Numbered from the stretch's first letter, positions 8,576 through 17,348 are shown. The stretch is 37,997 bases of DNA from Paucilactobacillus nenjiangensis (GCF_005405445.1 NZ_BJEB01000015.1:1-37997); one strand, 5' to 3'. The notes: generated by a model from the letters alone, not told the origin. Numbers and translations: made by a program.

Positions 8576-9499
8576 ATGAAAGCATTTGGATATACAAAGT
8601 TTGGTGGCCCGGAAGTGTTTGAAACGATTGAAGTGAATGAACCAGAAATTTCTGCAGGCAATCAGGTGATTGTGGAAACAAAAGTGGTGGGGCTCAATAA
8701 TTTTGAGCGATCACAACGGGCCGGTATGTTTGGCGGCAGTAATTTTCCAATTATTCCAGGACGAGATTTAGTCGGTGAGATTATCCAAGTTGGTGCGGAT
8801 GTGAATGATTTTCAAGTTGGTGATCTCGTGATTGCTCAAGGTGGACCATCTTATGCCGATAAAGTCGTGCTGACGACATCTCACATTGTTAAAAAACCTG
8901 GGAATGTGTCAAATGAAGACGCGGTAGCGTTAGTTACACCAGGAATTACAGCGTATAATATGTTAACTCAATTTACTGAAGTTAAAAAAGGCAACACAGT
9001 ACTGGTCAACGGGGCTTCTGGCGGCGTGGGTACGATTATCGTGCAGGTTGCCAAGGCGTTGGGTGCCCATGTCATTGGGATTGCCTCATCTCGGAATAAA
9101 CAATTACTCAAAGATTTAGGTGTCGATGAAATGGGCTTTTATGATCAAGAAGATGTTGGCGCAAAATTTGCTAATCAAGCAGATGTGGTGTTGAATGCAG
9201 CTTTAAATGGTAATAACGATGTCTTAATTGATCAAGTAGTGAAACCTGATGGGCAAGCAGCTACCGTTGGAAAAGGTGCAGAATTACCAAACAAGCCACG
9301 GGTAAATGTGGAACACGTCCATCCATTGTCGGCCGCAATTAACCATAAGGCATTAACTGAGTTGGCTCAAATGTTAGCTAATGGGGATGTTAAAGTCAAC
9401 ATCTTCAAACAATTACCATTGACATTGCAAGGTGTGATTGACGGACATGAGCTTTTAGAGTCATCACACGCTCCTGGCCGAATCGTCCTAGTTCGCTAA
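8576..9499 (+). CDS. Zinc-independent quinone oxidoreductase-like protein (MDR superfamily)
   Basis: Cytosolic NAD(P)H-dependent oxidoreductase of the medium-chain dehydrogenase/reductase superfamily, quinone-reductase branch. The GroES-like N-terminal domain (about 1-125) lacks the zinc ligands of true alcohol dehydrogenases. The Rossmann domain shows the NADPH-binding motif NGASGGVGT near residue 145. The product is 307 residues. I start at ATG 8576 with AGAGAGGTAACTGAA before it; an upstream in-frame extension is not supported. The gene is monocistronic and divergent from the LytTR gene. The true substrate is unknown. Confidence 0.88.
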   Translation: MKAFGYTKFGGPEVFETIEVNEPEISAGNQVIVETKVVGLNNFERSQRAGMFGGSNFPIIPGRDLVGEIIQVGADVNDFQVGDLVIAQGGPSYADKVVLTTSHIVKKPGNVSNEDAVALVTPGITAYNMLTQFTEVKKGNTVLVNGASGGVGTIIVQVAKALGAHVIGIASSRNKQLLKDLGVDEMGFYDQEDVGAKFANQADVVLNAALNGNNDVLIDQVVKPDGQAATVGKGAELPNKPRVNVEHVHPLSAAINHKALTELAQMLANGDVKVNIFKQLPLTLQGVIDGHELLESSHAPGRIVLVR

Positions 9500-9533
9500 G
9501 CTCAATTAATATTCAAAATTTACATGTAGAAAA

Positions 9534-9567
9534 AATACCATCACAGTCAATGCTGCGATGGTATTTT
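9534..9567. terminator. Bidirectional terminator between convergent genes
   Basis: A stem of AATACCATC with GATGGTATT, extended by CAG/CTG after one mismatch, has T residues on both outward sides. It lies between the oxidoreductase gene and the convergent membrane-protein gene. Confidence 0.75.
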
Positions 9568-9578
9568 GTGTTATCAGA

Positions 9579-10301
9579 CTAAACAAACCAGTATAAAATC
9601 GATAAGCATATGGTGTTGGCAATTAAGACTGCTGGTACATTATGACTCTTTTGATACAGAATCAATATTGGAATTTCGGCAATCCCAGTGGTAAAAATAT
9701 TGCGTAACAGATATGGATCCGTTGCGGTAGTGGTTAAGCCACCACTAATAATGATTGTAATGACATAGATGACGACGAGCCTACCAACAGATGATTTGCG
9801 TGACATTAAGCGGGTTAACAAGTAGATAAATACTAACAGGATAATCATTTGAGTGCCTAGATTAGTAAATAATTCGCGAATGAATTGCACCCAATAGCCA
9901 TGAATTTCATATGGCAAGATATTCTCTAATGACGCGTCTAAGTTGTAACTGTGGAAAGTGGGGATGATATTTTCAAACACAATCCCTAAGATGCTGAGCA
10001 AAATTCTGATGACGGTCAGCCCTAGACCAAGCCAGACAGTTCGCCAACTAATCCGTGAAATTAACACTTCAAGGTTGGCTTTAAAACACATGTACATTAT
10101 CAATCCGGCAATCGCACAGTAAATGATTGGTCCAGATAATAATACGAAAGTATCAGAAAATTGACCGGAATCAAGTTGTATTGGATTTTGAATTGCAAAA
10201 AAATTATTGATTGGATTTTTAGTATTAAAAAATAGGTATAGCAGCCAGCTACAACAGAGGAAAGGTAGCCAATTGAGTTTGTTCAGACGAGTATCAATCA
10301 T
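9579..10301 (-). CDS. Polytopic membrane protein, possibly a degenerate CPBP-type protein
   Basis: The 240-residue product has about seven or eight membrane segments. The C-terminal pattern (a GIAEIPILILY segment, then PAVLIANTICLSI) is reminiscent of the last motif of CPBP (Abi) intramembrane proteases. The glutamate pair and histidines needed for activity in that family are not visible, so I only note the resemblance. The ATG overlaps the stop of the upstream gene by four bases (ATGA) and GGAGGTAG precedes it, so it is translationally coupled to the extracytoplasmic protein at 10298-11452. The pair probably works together at the membrane (inference from coupling only). Confidence 0.6.
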   Translation of the reverse strand: MIDTRLNKLNWLPFLCCSWLLYLFFNTKNPINNFFAIQNPIQLDSGQFSDTFVLLSGPIIYCAIAGLIMYMCFKANLEVLISRISWRTVWLGLGLTVIRILLSILGIVFENIIPTFHSYNLDASLENILPYEIHGYWVQFIRELFTNLGTQMIILLVFIYLLTRLMSRKSSVGRLVVIYVITIIISGGLTTTATDPYLLRNIFTTGIAEIPILILYQKSHNVPAVLIANTICLSILYWFV

Positions 10302-11452
10302 GAGTGACTACCTCCTTTGCCATCAATTTTGGCTTGGTTAATGATGTCTTGCAGATTGAGTGACACAATCCGGTCGACATTATCAGGACTGCGATGACGA
10401 TAGCTGTATGAGCCGGATTCAAAGTTCATGTATAGACGGCCATGCGAAGCGCTAATTTGTTCGAGATGTGCCGGAGTTTCAATGCTGGTTAAGGCATCAG
10501 ATGGACGGTAGTTGCCACCGCTTGGTTTTTCTTTAAAGACGTACAACTTTGATTGGCCGCTGCCGAATGATTGCGACAGAATAGTGTAACCGTGATAATA
10601 AACGATACCTTGGATTTGGGTTAATACGTTTTGCTGCAAGACAGATTCCGAATAAGCATTCCATTGGCGTTGAGTTGCTTTACCAATGTTTTCGCCAGCA
10701 ATACTACCATCTTTTTTTAGATCGAATTTTTCAACATGACCGCGACCACGCGCATTAAAGAGCCCTACGTAAAGGGCCTGTTTGTGATAGGTGATAAACG
10801 AAGCGCGAGTTAGGTATCCTAACAAGGCTTTTTGATTGTAGTGAATGAGTGGGGCTTTCGCGTCATCGTAATTTTGAATAGCTTTCATGGAAATCGCAAA
10901 CGTAGCCGCTTGGCCATATTGACGACCACAGACCCAAACTTCTTTCGATTGAGGATCATAAGTAATTCCGCCGACGTGAGGTTTGCCATGTAAGACAATC
11001 GTTTTTAATAGTTTATGCGTTTGATAATTTTGAACGTAAATGACCGAATTGTGTTTACCAACCCCGTCATAGGCTGTCGTTAACAAGTAGTTACCAGCTA
11101 CAGTGACTCCTTGCGGAACCATCGTGGTACACATTACCGTTTTACCATTAGCACCATTACGCGTGCGGGTAGCTAATAAGCCTGGTTGCACCGCAAAATC
11201 ATTCATGGTGTAGTATTCTTCGTCATCTTGAGTTTCACGAACCAGTTGACTGAAGTTAGGGAAATGATCAACGGTTTCATTAAATTGCTGCTTACTAAAT
11301 AACCCGGTGTCTGTCGTGGCGGTTGCTTGAGTTTTTGGCTCTGAGTTAGTGAAGTGAATATTAAATTGACCCCATGCAAATTTAAAGATGAGTAAAAGTG
11401 AAATCAGAATGGTTATACCAAACCAAATCAGATTCCTATGTTTTATCGTCAT
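10298..11452 (-). CDS. Membrane-anchored extracytoplasmic protein, beta-propeller-like
   Basis: The 384-residue product has one N-terminal hydrophobic segment (about 10-29) after a basic start and no lipobox, so it is either anchored or secreted. The remainder is soluble and rich in short beta-strand patterns with repeated G-x-x-Y/W/V units (for example GVTVAGNYLLTTAYDG and GGITYDPQSKEVWVCG), as in six- or seven-bladed propellers. No catalytic motif is recognised. I start at ATG 11452 after GGAGGAGTT; an upstream extension of 16 residues lacks a site. It is first in a two-gene operon with the membrane protein at 9579-10301. A binding or sensing role at the cell surface is possible but unproven. 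Confidence 0.65.
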   Translation of the reverse strand: MTIKHRNLIWFGITILISLLLIFKFAWGQFNIHFTNSEPKTQATATTDTGLFSKQQFNETVDHFPNFSQLVRETQDDEEYYTMNDFAVQPGLLATRTRNGANGKTVMCTTMVPQGVTVAGNYLLTTAYDGVGKHNSVIYVQNYQTHKLLKTIVLHGKPHVGGITYDPQSKEVWVCGRQYGQAATFAISMKAIQNYDDAKAPLIHYNQKALLGYLTRASFITYHKQALYVGLFNARGRGHVEKFDLKKDGSIAGENIGKATQRQWNAYSESVLQQNVLTQIQGIVYYHGYTILSQSFGSGQSKLYVFKEKPSGGNYRPSDALTSIETPAHLEQISASHGRLYMNFESGSYSYRHRSPDNVDRIVSLNLQDIINQAKIDGKGGSHS

Positions 11453-11550
11453 AACTCCTCCAAAAAAGTTAGTTGATAGCAGAATTATAGGACAATTCAC
11501 GTAAAATATAAAGGTAAATCAAGCTTACATTTGATAATTTATAATTTATT

Positions 11551-12081
11551 TTAATTTCGACGCCGGTAGACACAGTCAATCACCCCATTGTCCGACGAAG
11601 TGGAAATCAATTTTAAAGGAATGGTGGTGGGCTGATTAAACAACCGCACGCCTTGCCCGATAATAGTTGGAATAATGGAAAGATGAAATTCGTCGATTAA
11701 ATCGGCCTCCACCAACTGATTAACCACGTTGGCACCACCGCTAATCCAAATTGCTTCGCCAGGTTGCTGCCGCAATTCCTGAATTAAATCGGTGACCGCT
11801 TGGCCTTTGAAAAAAATCCGTGCTTGTTCTGGATGTGGTTGATGAGTTAAGACAAAGGTATCGTAATTTGGATATGGCCAATTGTCAGGGGCCAATTCGG
11901 TGGTTAATTGATGATAAGTCGTATAGCCCATGATGACCGTGTCGATTTCTTTTAAAAACTCACTGTAGCCATAGTCACCGGTATAACCAGCTTCCTGCCC
12001 ACCGAGCCAGTCAACGCCACCGTTGGCATCAGCAATATAACCGTCTAAACTGAGCGCAATAAATAAGATTGTTTTTCGCAT
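11551..12081 (-). CDS. Dihydrofolate reductase-like protein (RibD C-terminal domain family)
   Basis: Cytosolic NADPH-dependent reductase-like protein of the DHFR/RibD C-terminal superfamily, in the small stand-alone form found in many Firmicutes (YwjB-like). Signature pieces are ALSLDGYIAD at residue 8, DTVIMGYTTYHQL near 47, the cofactor-binding IWISGGANVV near 113, and IIGQGVRLF near 141. 176 residues is the normal length. GGAAATGTC lies just before the ATG. It is monocistronic. The physiological substrate of this group is not known; true DHFR activity is unlikely because the family differs from FolA. Confidence 0.85.
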   Translation of the reverse strand: MRKTILFIALSLDGYIADANGGVDWLGGQEAGYTGDYGYSEFLKEIDTVIMGYTTYHQLTTELAPDNWPYPNYDTFVLTHQPHPEQARIFFKGQAVTDLIQELRQQPGEAIWISGGANVVNQLVEADLIDEFHLSIIPTIIGQGVRLFNQPTTIPLKLISTSSDNGVIDCVYRRRN

Positions 12082-12225
12082 GACATTTCCTTCATCGTGT
12101 AAGTAACCCCAGTGTGTATTAAGTTGCTACTTTTTGCAAATAATGTGAAAAAGTGAATAAAACTGTTTGTTAGGTGTCTGCAGAATTAGGAATTATAATG
12201 TAAGCGAATTAGTCGAAATATTATT

Positions 12226-12354
12226 TGAGGAGAAGATATTATTGCAAATACAATTAGTTCTGGTGTAGCAATGGTACAAACGCTTGAAAGCTGGGGTGTC
12301 GATCATATTTATGGGATTCCTGGTGGAAGTATTAACGATGTTATCCAAAACTAA
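12226..12354 (+). pseudogene. N-terminal remnant of pyruvate oxidase
   Basis: A reading of about 37 codons (12238-12354) matches the start of thiamine-diphosphate pyruvate oxidases: ...VAMVQTLESWGVDHIYGI then PGGSINDVI, the TPP-binding opening strand and the conserved GIPGGS. It then ends at a TAA instead of continuing for another 550 residues. A ribosome binding site (GAGGAG) is present, but the start position holds ATT, not ATG. The remnant runs directly into the HTH gene that follows, so a deletion or recombination joined the two around 12340-12360. I see no other part of the oxidase in the window. Confidence 0.8.
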
Positions 12355-12376
12355 CAAAACGATGGGGATGAACGAC

Positions 12377-12652
12377 ATGAAAGGCCTTAATGAATATGCC
12401 GAACAACGTAGCATAAAAGATCCAACATTTAAAAAAGAATTAGATCAACAACGTATTAATTTTTCTGCTGCTGCACTCGTGAGAGACTTAAGAAAAAGCA
12501 CAGGATTATCACAAAGAGAATTTGCAAAACGTGTTGGCAAACCACAATCGACAATTTTTAAAATTGAATCGGCAAATATGAATGTCTCTACGGGTTTGTT
12601 AAGTGAAATTGGAGCTGTACTGAACAAAAAATTGGTTATGGAATATGTCTAG
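12377..12652 (+). CDS. XRE-family HTH protein, antitoxin-like, without its toxin
   Basis: A 91-residue protein whose C-terminal half is a helix-turn-helix of the XRE/HigA type (TGLSQREFAKRVGKPQSTI). Size and layout are those of antitoxins paired with RelE/HigB toxins, in which the toxin gene normally lies immediately upstream. Here that place is taken by the pyruvate oxidase stub, so the toxin has been lost or was never there. I take the ATG at 12377 after GGGGATG; ATGs at 12362 and 12368 are alternatives. It may be an orphan antitoxin or a simple regulator. Confidence 0.7.
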   Translation: MKGLNEYAEQRSIKDPTFKKELDQQRINFSAAALVRDLRKSTGLSQREFAKRVGKPQSTIFKIESANMNVSTGLLSEIGAVLNKKLVMEYV

Positions 12653-12835
12653 ATATTAAAATCGAACAATCTAATTTGTTTCATGTGGAACAAAATCATC
12701 CTTCATTGAATAAAATGTTCTAATTTATCCAAAAATATAAATTCCAATCAAAAATCGCATGTTTAGCATGTACTATGATAGGTATATTAATGTCACGGTG
12801 ATATACTAAAATTATAAAACTTTGGAGGGTTTACG

Positions 12836-14008
12836 ATGGATAAGGATATTACTCGTCCAATTCAAGATAAATTGGATAATTTAAGTACAGATTACGCTGA
12901 AATAAAACATGTTAACATCATTATTGCAGGGAAGAGTGGTATTGGTAAATCTACCCTCATTAATGCGGCATTTAAAGATGAATTAGCAAATACGGGTACT
13001 GGTAAGTCTGTTACAGATGATATTAAATTAATTCAAAAATCTGGAGTTCCAATTAGAATTTTTGATACTGTTGGCCTTGAATTAGGTGGTAAGCAACAAA
13101 AAGATGCCATTAAGGCAATAAAAAAATTGTCAGATAGTAAACAAAAAACGGTCGATGTTGACGATGATATCCATTGCATGTGGTATTGTGTATCCGCAGC
13201 GAGTGACCGAATTGATGATAAAGAAATTGAATTTATACAAAAAATATCGGCGATGAATATTCCGGTTATTTTGGTATTAACAAAAGTTTACTCAAAAACC
13301 GAAGCTGATAAATTTGAGCAAAGATTAAAATCAATCAATATGGCTATCCGTCAGATTGTCCAAGTTTTAGCAGTGGATACAGATGATAATGAGTCATTCG
13401 GAATTGATAAATTGATGGAAGAAACTAGTGAGCTTATTCCAGAAACCGTCAAAATTGCATTTGATAATGCAAAAAAGGCCACTATGATAGATCGAAAGAA
13501 AAAAGCACATGCAATTGTTACAGCGAGTGTTGTAGCTAACTTTAAAGGTAATGATGAATCCATTAGTGATAACAAAGTAGTAGACATTCAAAAACAAATG
13601 ATGCATAGCATTACTTCGGTCTATGAATTACCACAGAATGAAAGTATCGAAGTGATTATCAGCAAAATGACAAATGCAGCTTCAAATGGCATTATTAGCA
13701 AATTTAGTAATATGAATTTTGGCCAAGACAAAGAAACAACCACTAACGCAAAGAACGTAATACCTAAATCCAAAGGAAAAGTTGGAAAAGTTAAAGGCTT
13801 AAAAAGTAAGTTGATTTCAAGTGGATTAGATTTAATTGGTGGAGATTTGGTTCGAAACAGTGTCTCTGCAACTGTTACGACAACAGTAGGATTAGCTTAC
13901 ATCAAATTGATGGAGCTGATTATCAATGACAAAATTAATATTGATTCATATAACTCAGAAGAATTGGACACATTTGTAGGAGATTTTGTTTCCAGAAATA
14001 AAGAGTAA
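12836..14008 (+). CDS. P-loop GTPase with hydrophobic C-terminal region, function unknown
   Basis: The N-terminal GTPase domain (about 25-205) has the G1 loop GKSGIGKST (32-40), a switch I threonine near residue 60, G3 DTVG (77-80), and a G4 that reads TKVY (149-152) instead of NKxD, as in several Era/YcjX-related and dynamin-like subfamilies. The C-terminal half has a basic stretch (KSKGKVGKVKGLKSK) then a long uncharged segment (about 325-360) that could insert in or lie on a membrane, resembling DUF697-type GTPases. The product is 390 residues. TGGAGGGTTTACG precedes the ATG. It is monocistronic with its own terminator. Family resemblance is moderate; the role is unknown. Confidence 0.75.
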   Translation: MDKDITRPIQDKLDNLSTDYAEIKHVNIIIAGKSGIGKSTLINAAFKDELANTGTGKSVTDDIKLIQKSGVPIRIFDTVGLELGGKQQKDAIKAIKKLSDSKQKTVDVDDDIHCMWYCVSAASDRIDDKEIEFIQKISAMNIPVILVLTKVYSKTEADKFEQRLKSINMAIRQIVQVLAVDTDDNESFGIDKLMEETSELIPETVKIAFDNAKKATMIDRKKKAHAIVTASVVANFKGNDESISDNKVVDIQKQMMHSITSVYELPQNESIEVIISKMTNAASNGIISKFSNMNFGQDKETTTNAKNVIPKSKGKVGKVKGLKSKLISSGLDLIGGDLVRNSVSATVTTTVGLAYIKLMELIINDKINIDSYNSEELDTFVGDFVSRNKE

Positions 14009-14010
14009 AA

Positions 14011-14046
14011 AAGATGGTGGCTCACGGCTGAGCTACCATCTTTTTT
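14011..14046. terminator. Bidirectional terminator between GTPase and lipoprotein genes
   Basis: A 12-bp stem (GATGGTGGCTCA with TGAGCTACCATC, one G-T pair) with a 4-nt loop is flanked by TTTTTT on the right and AAAAAA on the left. Confidence 0.9.
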
Positions 14047-14059
14047 GCATTAAAGTTCA

Positions 14060-14596
14060 TTAGTTATCTTGATTTTCCGCCGCAATTTTATCCGTAAATG
14101 CCTTTTGTGAATCGGTTGAATAGTACTTATTGACTAATTCATTAATTGAAACAGAATAGTTAGCGCTGGTTTCGCCAACGGTTGTGACATTAATTGCGTC
14201 GTTAGTGACTTTGTATGTGACCATGTTGGCATGCTTGGAACCAACTGAGGTATCGCCTTCAAAATGGTGAATACCGATGCCATCATAGTATTGTGTGTTG
14301 GTTAAAAAGTCAGAGGCAGCGCCGGTTCGTTGTTGGTCGTACATCCAAATCATTGTCGCCAGCTGACTTTAGCTGAATTGAGATGTAGTGATGGTTGATG
14401 AGGTCGTGCTACTTGAGGACTGGGCAGAACTTGTTGTTGAAGAAGAACTAGAAGCTGTTTTGTGACTAGTACTAGATTTCTTTGAAACACTTGAGCTACT
14501 TGAATCTTTAGAGTCAGATTTAGAATTATTGGAGCAACCTGCAACACCGAGAGACAAGATAGTCAGAGCACTTAATACCAATAGTTTGCTTTTCAT
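14060..14596 (-). pseudogene. Lipoprotein gene interrupted by an in-frame TAA
   Basis: From the ATG at 14596 (after GGAGGGGTTCAA) the protein begins with a lipoprotein signal: a basic start, a hydrophobic core and the lipobox LGVAGC. A long Ser/Thr-rich linker follows. A TAA stands at 14369-14371, and the same frame continues without a break to 14060 with a folded-looking domain of about 100 residues (SQLATMIWMYDQQRTG onward). Restoring one base would give one protein of about 178 residues. As it stands the folded domain is lost and only signal plus linker would be exported. The family of the C-terminal domain is not recognised. Confidence 0.78.
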
Positions 14597-14693
14597 TTGA
14601 ACCCCTCCAATTAAAGACATTTCAATCAAGTTAAATATACCATGAATTAGGTGTACAATTTAAACAATAAGAACGATGGGAGTACGTTTAAAT

Positions 14694-15750
14694 ATGTCAG
14701 AAAAAATTTCAAATTCAAAATATTGCTTGTAAAGTGACTCACGCGCCACTGGCAGTTAACTTTACAACAGCTAAACATACGGTCACTGCAGCAGATAGCG
14801 TCGAGGTTGGTATCCAGTTGAGTAATGGCATTATCGGGTATGGTACTGGTACTCCAAATGAAGTGGTCACTGGTGATACGATGGAAACCTTACAGTCGGT
14901 TGTCGAGACTGTAATTACACCCACTTTAATTGGACAGGACATTAGCAATTGGAATCAATTAGTACAGACAGTTAGAGCATCAATTGCGTTCAATGGGCCC
15001 GCAAAAGCAGCAGTGGAATTGGCCATGTACGATGAGAGAGCCAAAACGTTAGGTATTTCAGTGGAATCGTTCCTGGGTAGTGGCCAAAGTTCAGTCGAAA
15101 CTGATTTTACAGTTGGAATTATGCCAATTGAACAAATGATTGCTACAGCCACTGAAAAGAAGCAACAAGGATTTACGAGTCTGAAAATTAAAGTTGGTAG
15201 TCATAATATAGATCAAGATGTGGCTATGGTGGCTAAAATTCAGGCGGCAGTCGGACAAGAGGTTTCATTGCGACTGGATGCCAATCAAGGTTGGAATGTG
15301 AAACAGACGTTGCAGGCGGTTGAACAACTGATGGCAGCACATTGTCAGATTGATTTCATTGAACAGCAAGTCAAGGCAAGCGATATTAATGGAATGGTTG
15401 AGCTCACACGACAATCATTAATTCCAATTATGGCTGATGAAAGTGTTCATTCGGCTGAAGATGCCCTGAAAATGATTCAGGCACATGCCTGTGATTACAT
15501 CAATATTAAATTGATGAAGTGCGGTGGATTGAGCGAAGCTGAAAAAATAAATACGATTTGTGAAGCCGCTGGTGTGAAATGTATGGTTGGCTGCATGATT
15601 GAGTCAGAAATTAGTATTGCCGCAGCAGTGGCGTTTGTCGCCACTCATAAAAATGTACAGTTTGCGGATCTTGATTCTATCTACATGTTGAAGAATCATG
15701 ATAGTTTAAAGCAATTGTTATTAGACAAAAACGTGATTAGTTTTAAATAA
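14694..15750 (+). pseudogene. Dipeptide epimerase (enolase superfamily), frameshift near the start
   Basis: The body is a complete L-Ala-D/L-Glu epimerase-like enzyme (mandelate racemase/muconate lactonizing branch), which epimerises peptidoglycan-derived dipeptides. It keeps the KxK motif (LKIKVG), the metal ligands DANQG, FIEQQ and ADES, and the second catalytic lysine (IKLMKCGG). The proper start is the ATG at 14694 with GGGAG upstream, but six A residues at 14701-14706 put it out of frame. With one A removed the start reads MSEKFQIQNIACKVTHAP and joins the body, giving 351 residues. Translation from GTG 14734 would lack the first beta-strand and has no ribosome binding site. A sequencing slip or reversible slippage in the A run is possible. 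Confidence 0.82.
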
Positions 15751-15825
15751 GTTTTTGTTCAGCGCCCAATCTTTTGACTTGTATACCGGACCATGAGAAA
15801 ATCACTTCACAATGGGGGCGATTTC

Positions 15826-16224
15826 ATGACAATGGTATTTGCAAACTTTCCTGTGCGAGATTTAGAAATAGCAACTGAATTTTACACAAAATTGGGATTC
15901 ACGATGAATGAACAGTATAGTGATGAGAATGCGAGCGCGATGGCTTGGAACGATACGTTCTTCGTCATGTTGTTAACCCGTGATTTTTATAAACGATTTA
16001 TTGGTAATCGACAAGTGGCTGATCCGAAAACAACCAGTGGGGCATTAGTGGCCTTTAGCTTGGATTCGCCAGAAGAAGTACGAGCGTTTGCCAAACGAGC
16101 GCAAGATAATGGTGGGGAGTATTACACCGCGATTGAAGGGATTCCAGATGATCAAATGGTGGGCTTTGAAGTAGTCGATTTGGATGGAAATATCCTGGAA
16201 CCTTCATGGATGGCAACTGAATAG
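15826..16224 (+). CDS. VOC-family (glyoxalase/bleomycin resistance-like) protein
   Basis: A 132-residue cytosolic protein with the paired beta-alpha-beta-beta-beta units of the vicinal oxygen chelate fold. The opening is typical (FANFPVRDLEIATEFYTKLGF) and the end holds the usual DLDGNILEPSWM, in which the Glu is a likely metal ligand. It resembles the group of VOC proteins found as predicted lactoylglutathione lyase relatives. Substrate unknown. Start at ATG 15826 with GGGGGCG upstream; an in-frame ATG at 15793 has no site. It is intact and lies between two broken genes. Confidence 0.82.
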   Translation: MTMVFANFPVRDLEIATEFYTKLGFTMNEQYSDENASAMAWNDTFFVMLLTRDFYKRFIGNRQVADPKTTSGALVAFSLDSPEEVRAFAKRAQDNGGEYYTAIEGIPDDQMVGFEVVDLDGNILEPSWMATE

Positions 16225-16317
16225 AATTGATGGTCGAAATTCTCGCAAAATTGCGAAGTTTCGACTATTTTTTTGTAAAATGGTACTCTAGATTAACTGA
16301 CGACGGAGGAGCATTTT

Positions 16318-17228
16318 ATGACAACCAAATTATTTTACCAACCCACGGAAATATACACGACACCGCTGGATTTAATGTGGCTAATTTTAGCAGCTAGTTA
16401 TTCCTACTATACGGTACGTTTAATTGGGGCTTTGCGGTGGTGGCGTTAATCCTGGTATTTATGTTTCATTTGATTACTAACATGCAAAATAACTATATGG
16501 ATTATTTGCATGCATCAGACGGCGGTACCTATAAAACCATGACAAGTACCATCTGCAAAAATCAGATTAATTTAAAATCCGTAAAGACGTGGATGTATTC
16601 ATTAGCGGTTGTGCCGATTCTGGGTGGACTAGCGTTAGGCTATTTAACCGGTCCGGTTACGTTTGGTATTGGAATTTTAGCTGTGATTATTGGTCTGGCA
16701 TATTCAGCTGGACCCAAGCCATTGAATTCAACATTTTTGTGTGAATTTGCAGTTTCATTTCCAATTGCGATTTGTATTCCGATGACGTATGTCTATTTAG
16801 GAAGTATCAATTCCTGGCAATTCGATGGAGTGTCGATGCTCAGATCCGCAGCCATTTCGTTAGTGCCATTTTTAATTTTTTACATGCTCCAGTTAGCGAA
16901 TAATACTTGTGACTTAGAAGAAGATGTTCAAAACGGTCGTAAAACATTAGTTTATTATTTGCAAAAACCAACCGTTTTCAAAGTCTTCACAGTGTTGTTC
17001 TGGACTGCAGGCCTGGTAATGTTACCACTGGTCCTTTTCAAATTAGCTCCCTGGACTATCTTATTGACCTGGGTGATTTTTCCAAAGGTCTGGAAAAAAT
17101 CAAAAATCTTTTTTAGTAACCAGGATAAAGCTACTGTCTACGGAATTTTGGTTAAGAATAATTCACAAATCGTGATGCTCTATGTATTGTTATTTGCAAT
17201 TGGCACAATGATTGAAAAAATATTTTAA
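16318..17228 (+). pseudogene. MenA-like prenyltransferase (UbiA family), frameshifted
   Basis: From the ATG at 16318 (after CGACGGAGGAGC) the protein begins in the MenA style, with TEIYTTPLDLMW followed by a hydrophobic helix and YSYY. It then leaves the frame near 16408-16412; the other frame resumes with GTFNWGFAVV and continues intact to 17228. One base is missing; with it the product would be 303 residues. The first prenyl-diphosphate-binding motif (NNYMDYLHASD) and the second (NNTCDLEEDVQNGRKTL) are both present in the downstream frame. MenA attaches the isoprenoid tail to 1,4-dihydroxy-2-naphthoate in menaquinone synthesis. The gene looks recently inactivated. No other menaquinone gene is in the window. 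Confidence 0.85.
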
Positions 17229-17241
17229 ATTTTAACTGAAA

Positions 17242-17270
17242 TTGGTTAATCAATACGTACTTAATATATG
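17242..17270 (+). promoter_or_regulatory. Probable promoter of the small toxin-like peptide mRNA
   Basis: TTGGTT and TATATG are separated by 17 bases, about 85 bases before the peptide start. The leader that follows holds a short hairpin (TATGGC/GCCATA) and the segment TCCTAAC (17290-17296), which can pair with GTTAGGA at the Shine-Dalgarno region (17340-17346). Confidence 0.45.
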
Positions 17271-17334
17271 TATGGCAATAACAGCCATATCCTAACGGTT
17301 CTAGTATCATTGTGGGATCCTCATCAAAACAAAT

Positions 17335-17348
17335 CTAATGTTAGGAGG
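17335..17348 (+). repeat. Direct repeat, copy 1, over the Shine-Dalgarno of the 46-residue peptide
   Basis: CTAATGTTAGGAGG is repeated as CTAATGTTAGGCGG at 17523-17536 (13 of 14 identical). The first copy includes the ribosome binding site. This placement is the one used in Fst-type type I toxin loci, where an antisense RNA made from the second copy pairs with the toxin leader. Confidence 0.75.

Noticed and set aside
9579-10301. Firm assignment as a CPBP intramembrane protease
   Set aside because: The glutamates and histidines needed for that family are not visible, so only a structural resemblance is reported.
12193-12414. Minus-strand open frame across the oxidase stub and HTH start
   Set aside because: The plus-strand reading matches pyruvate oxidase, and the minus frame has no ribosome binding site or recognisable family.
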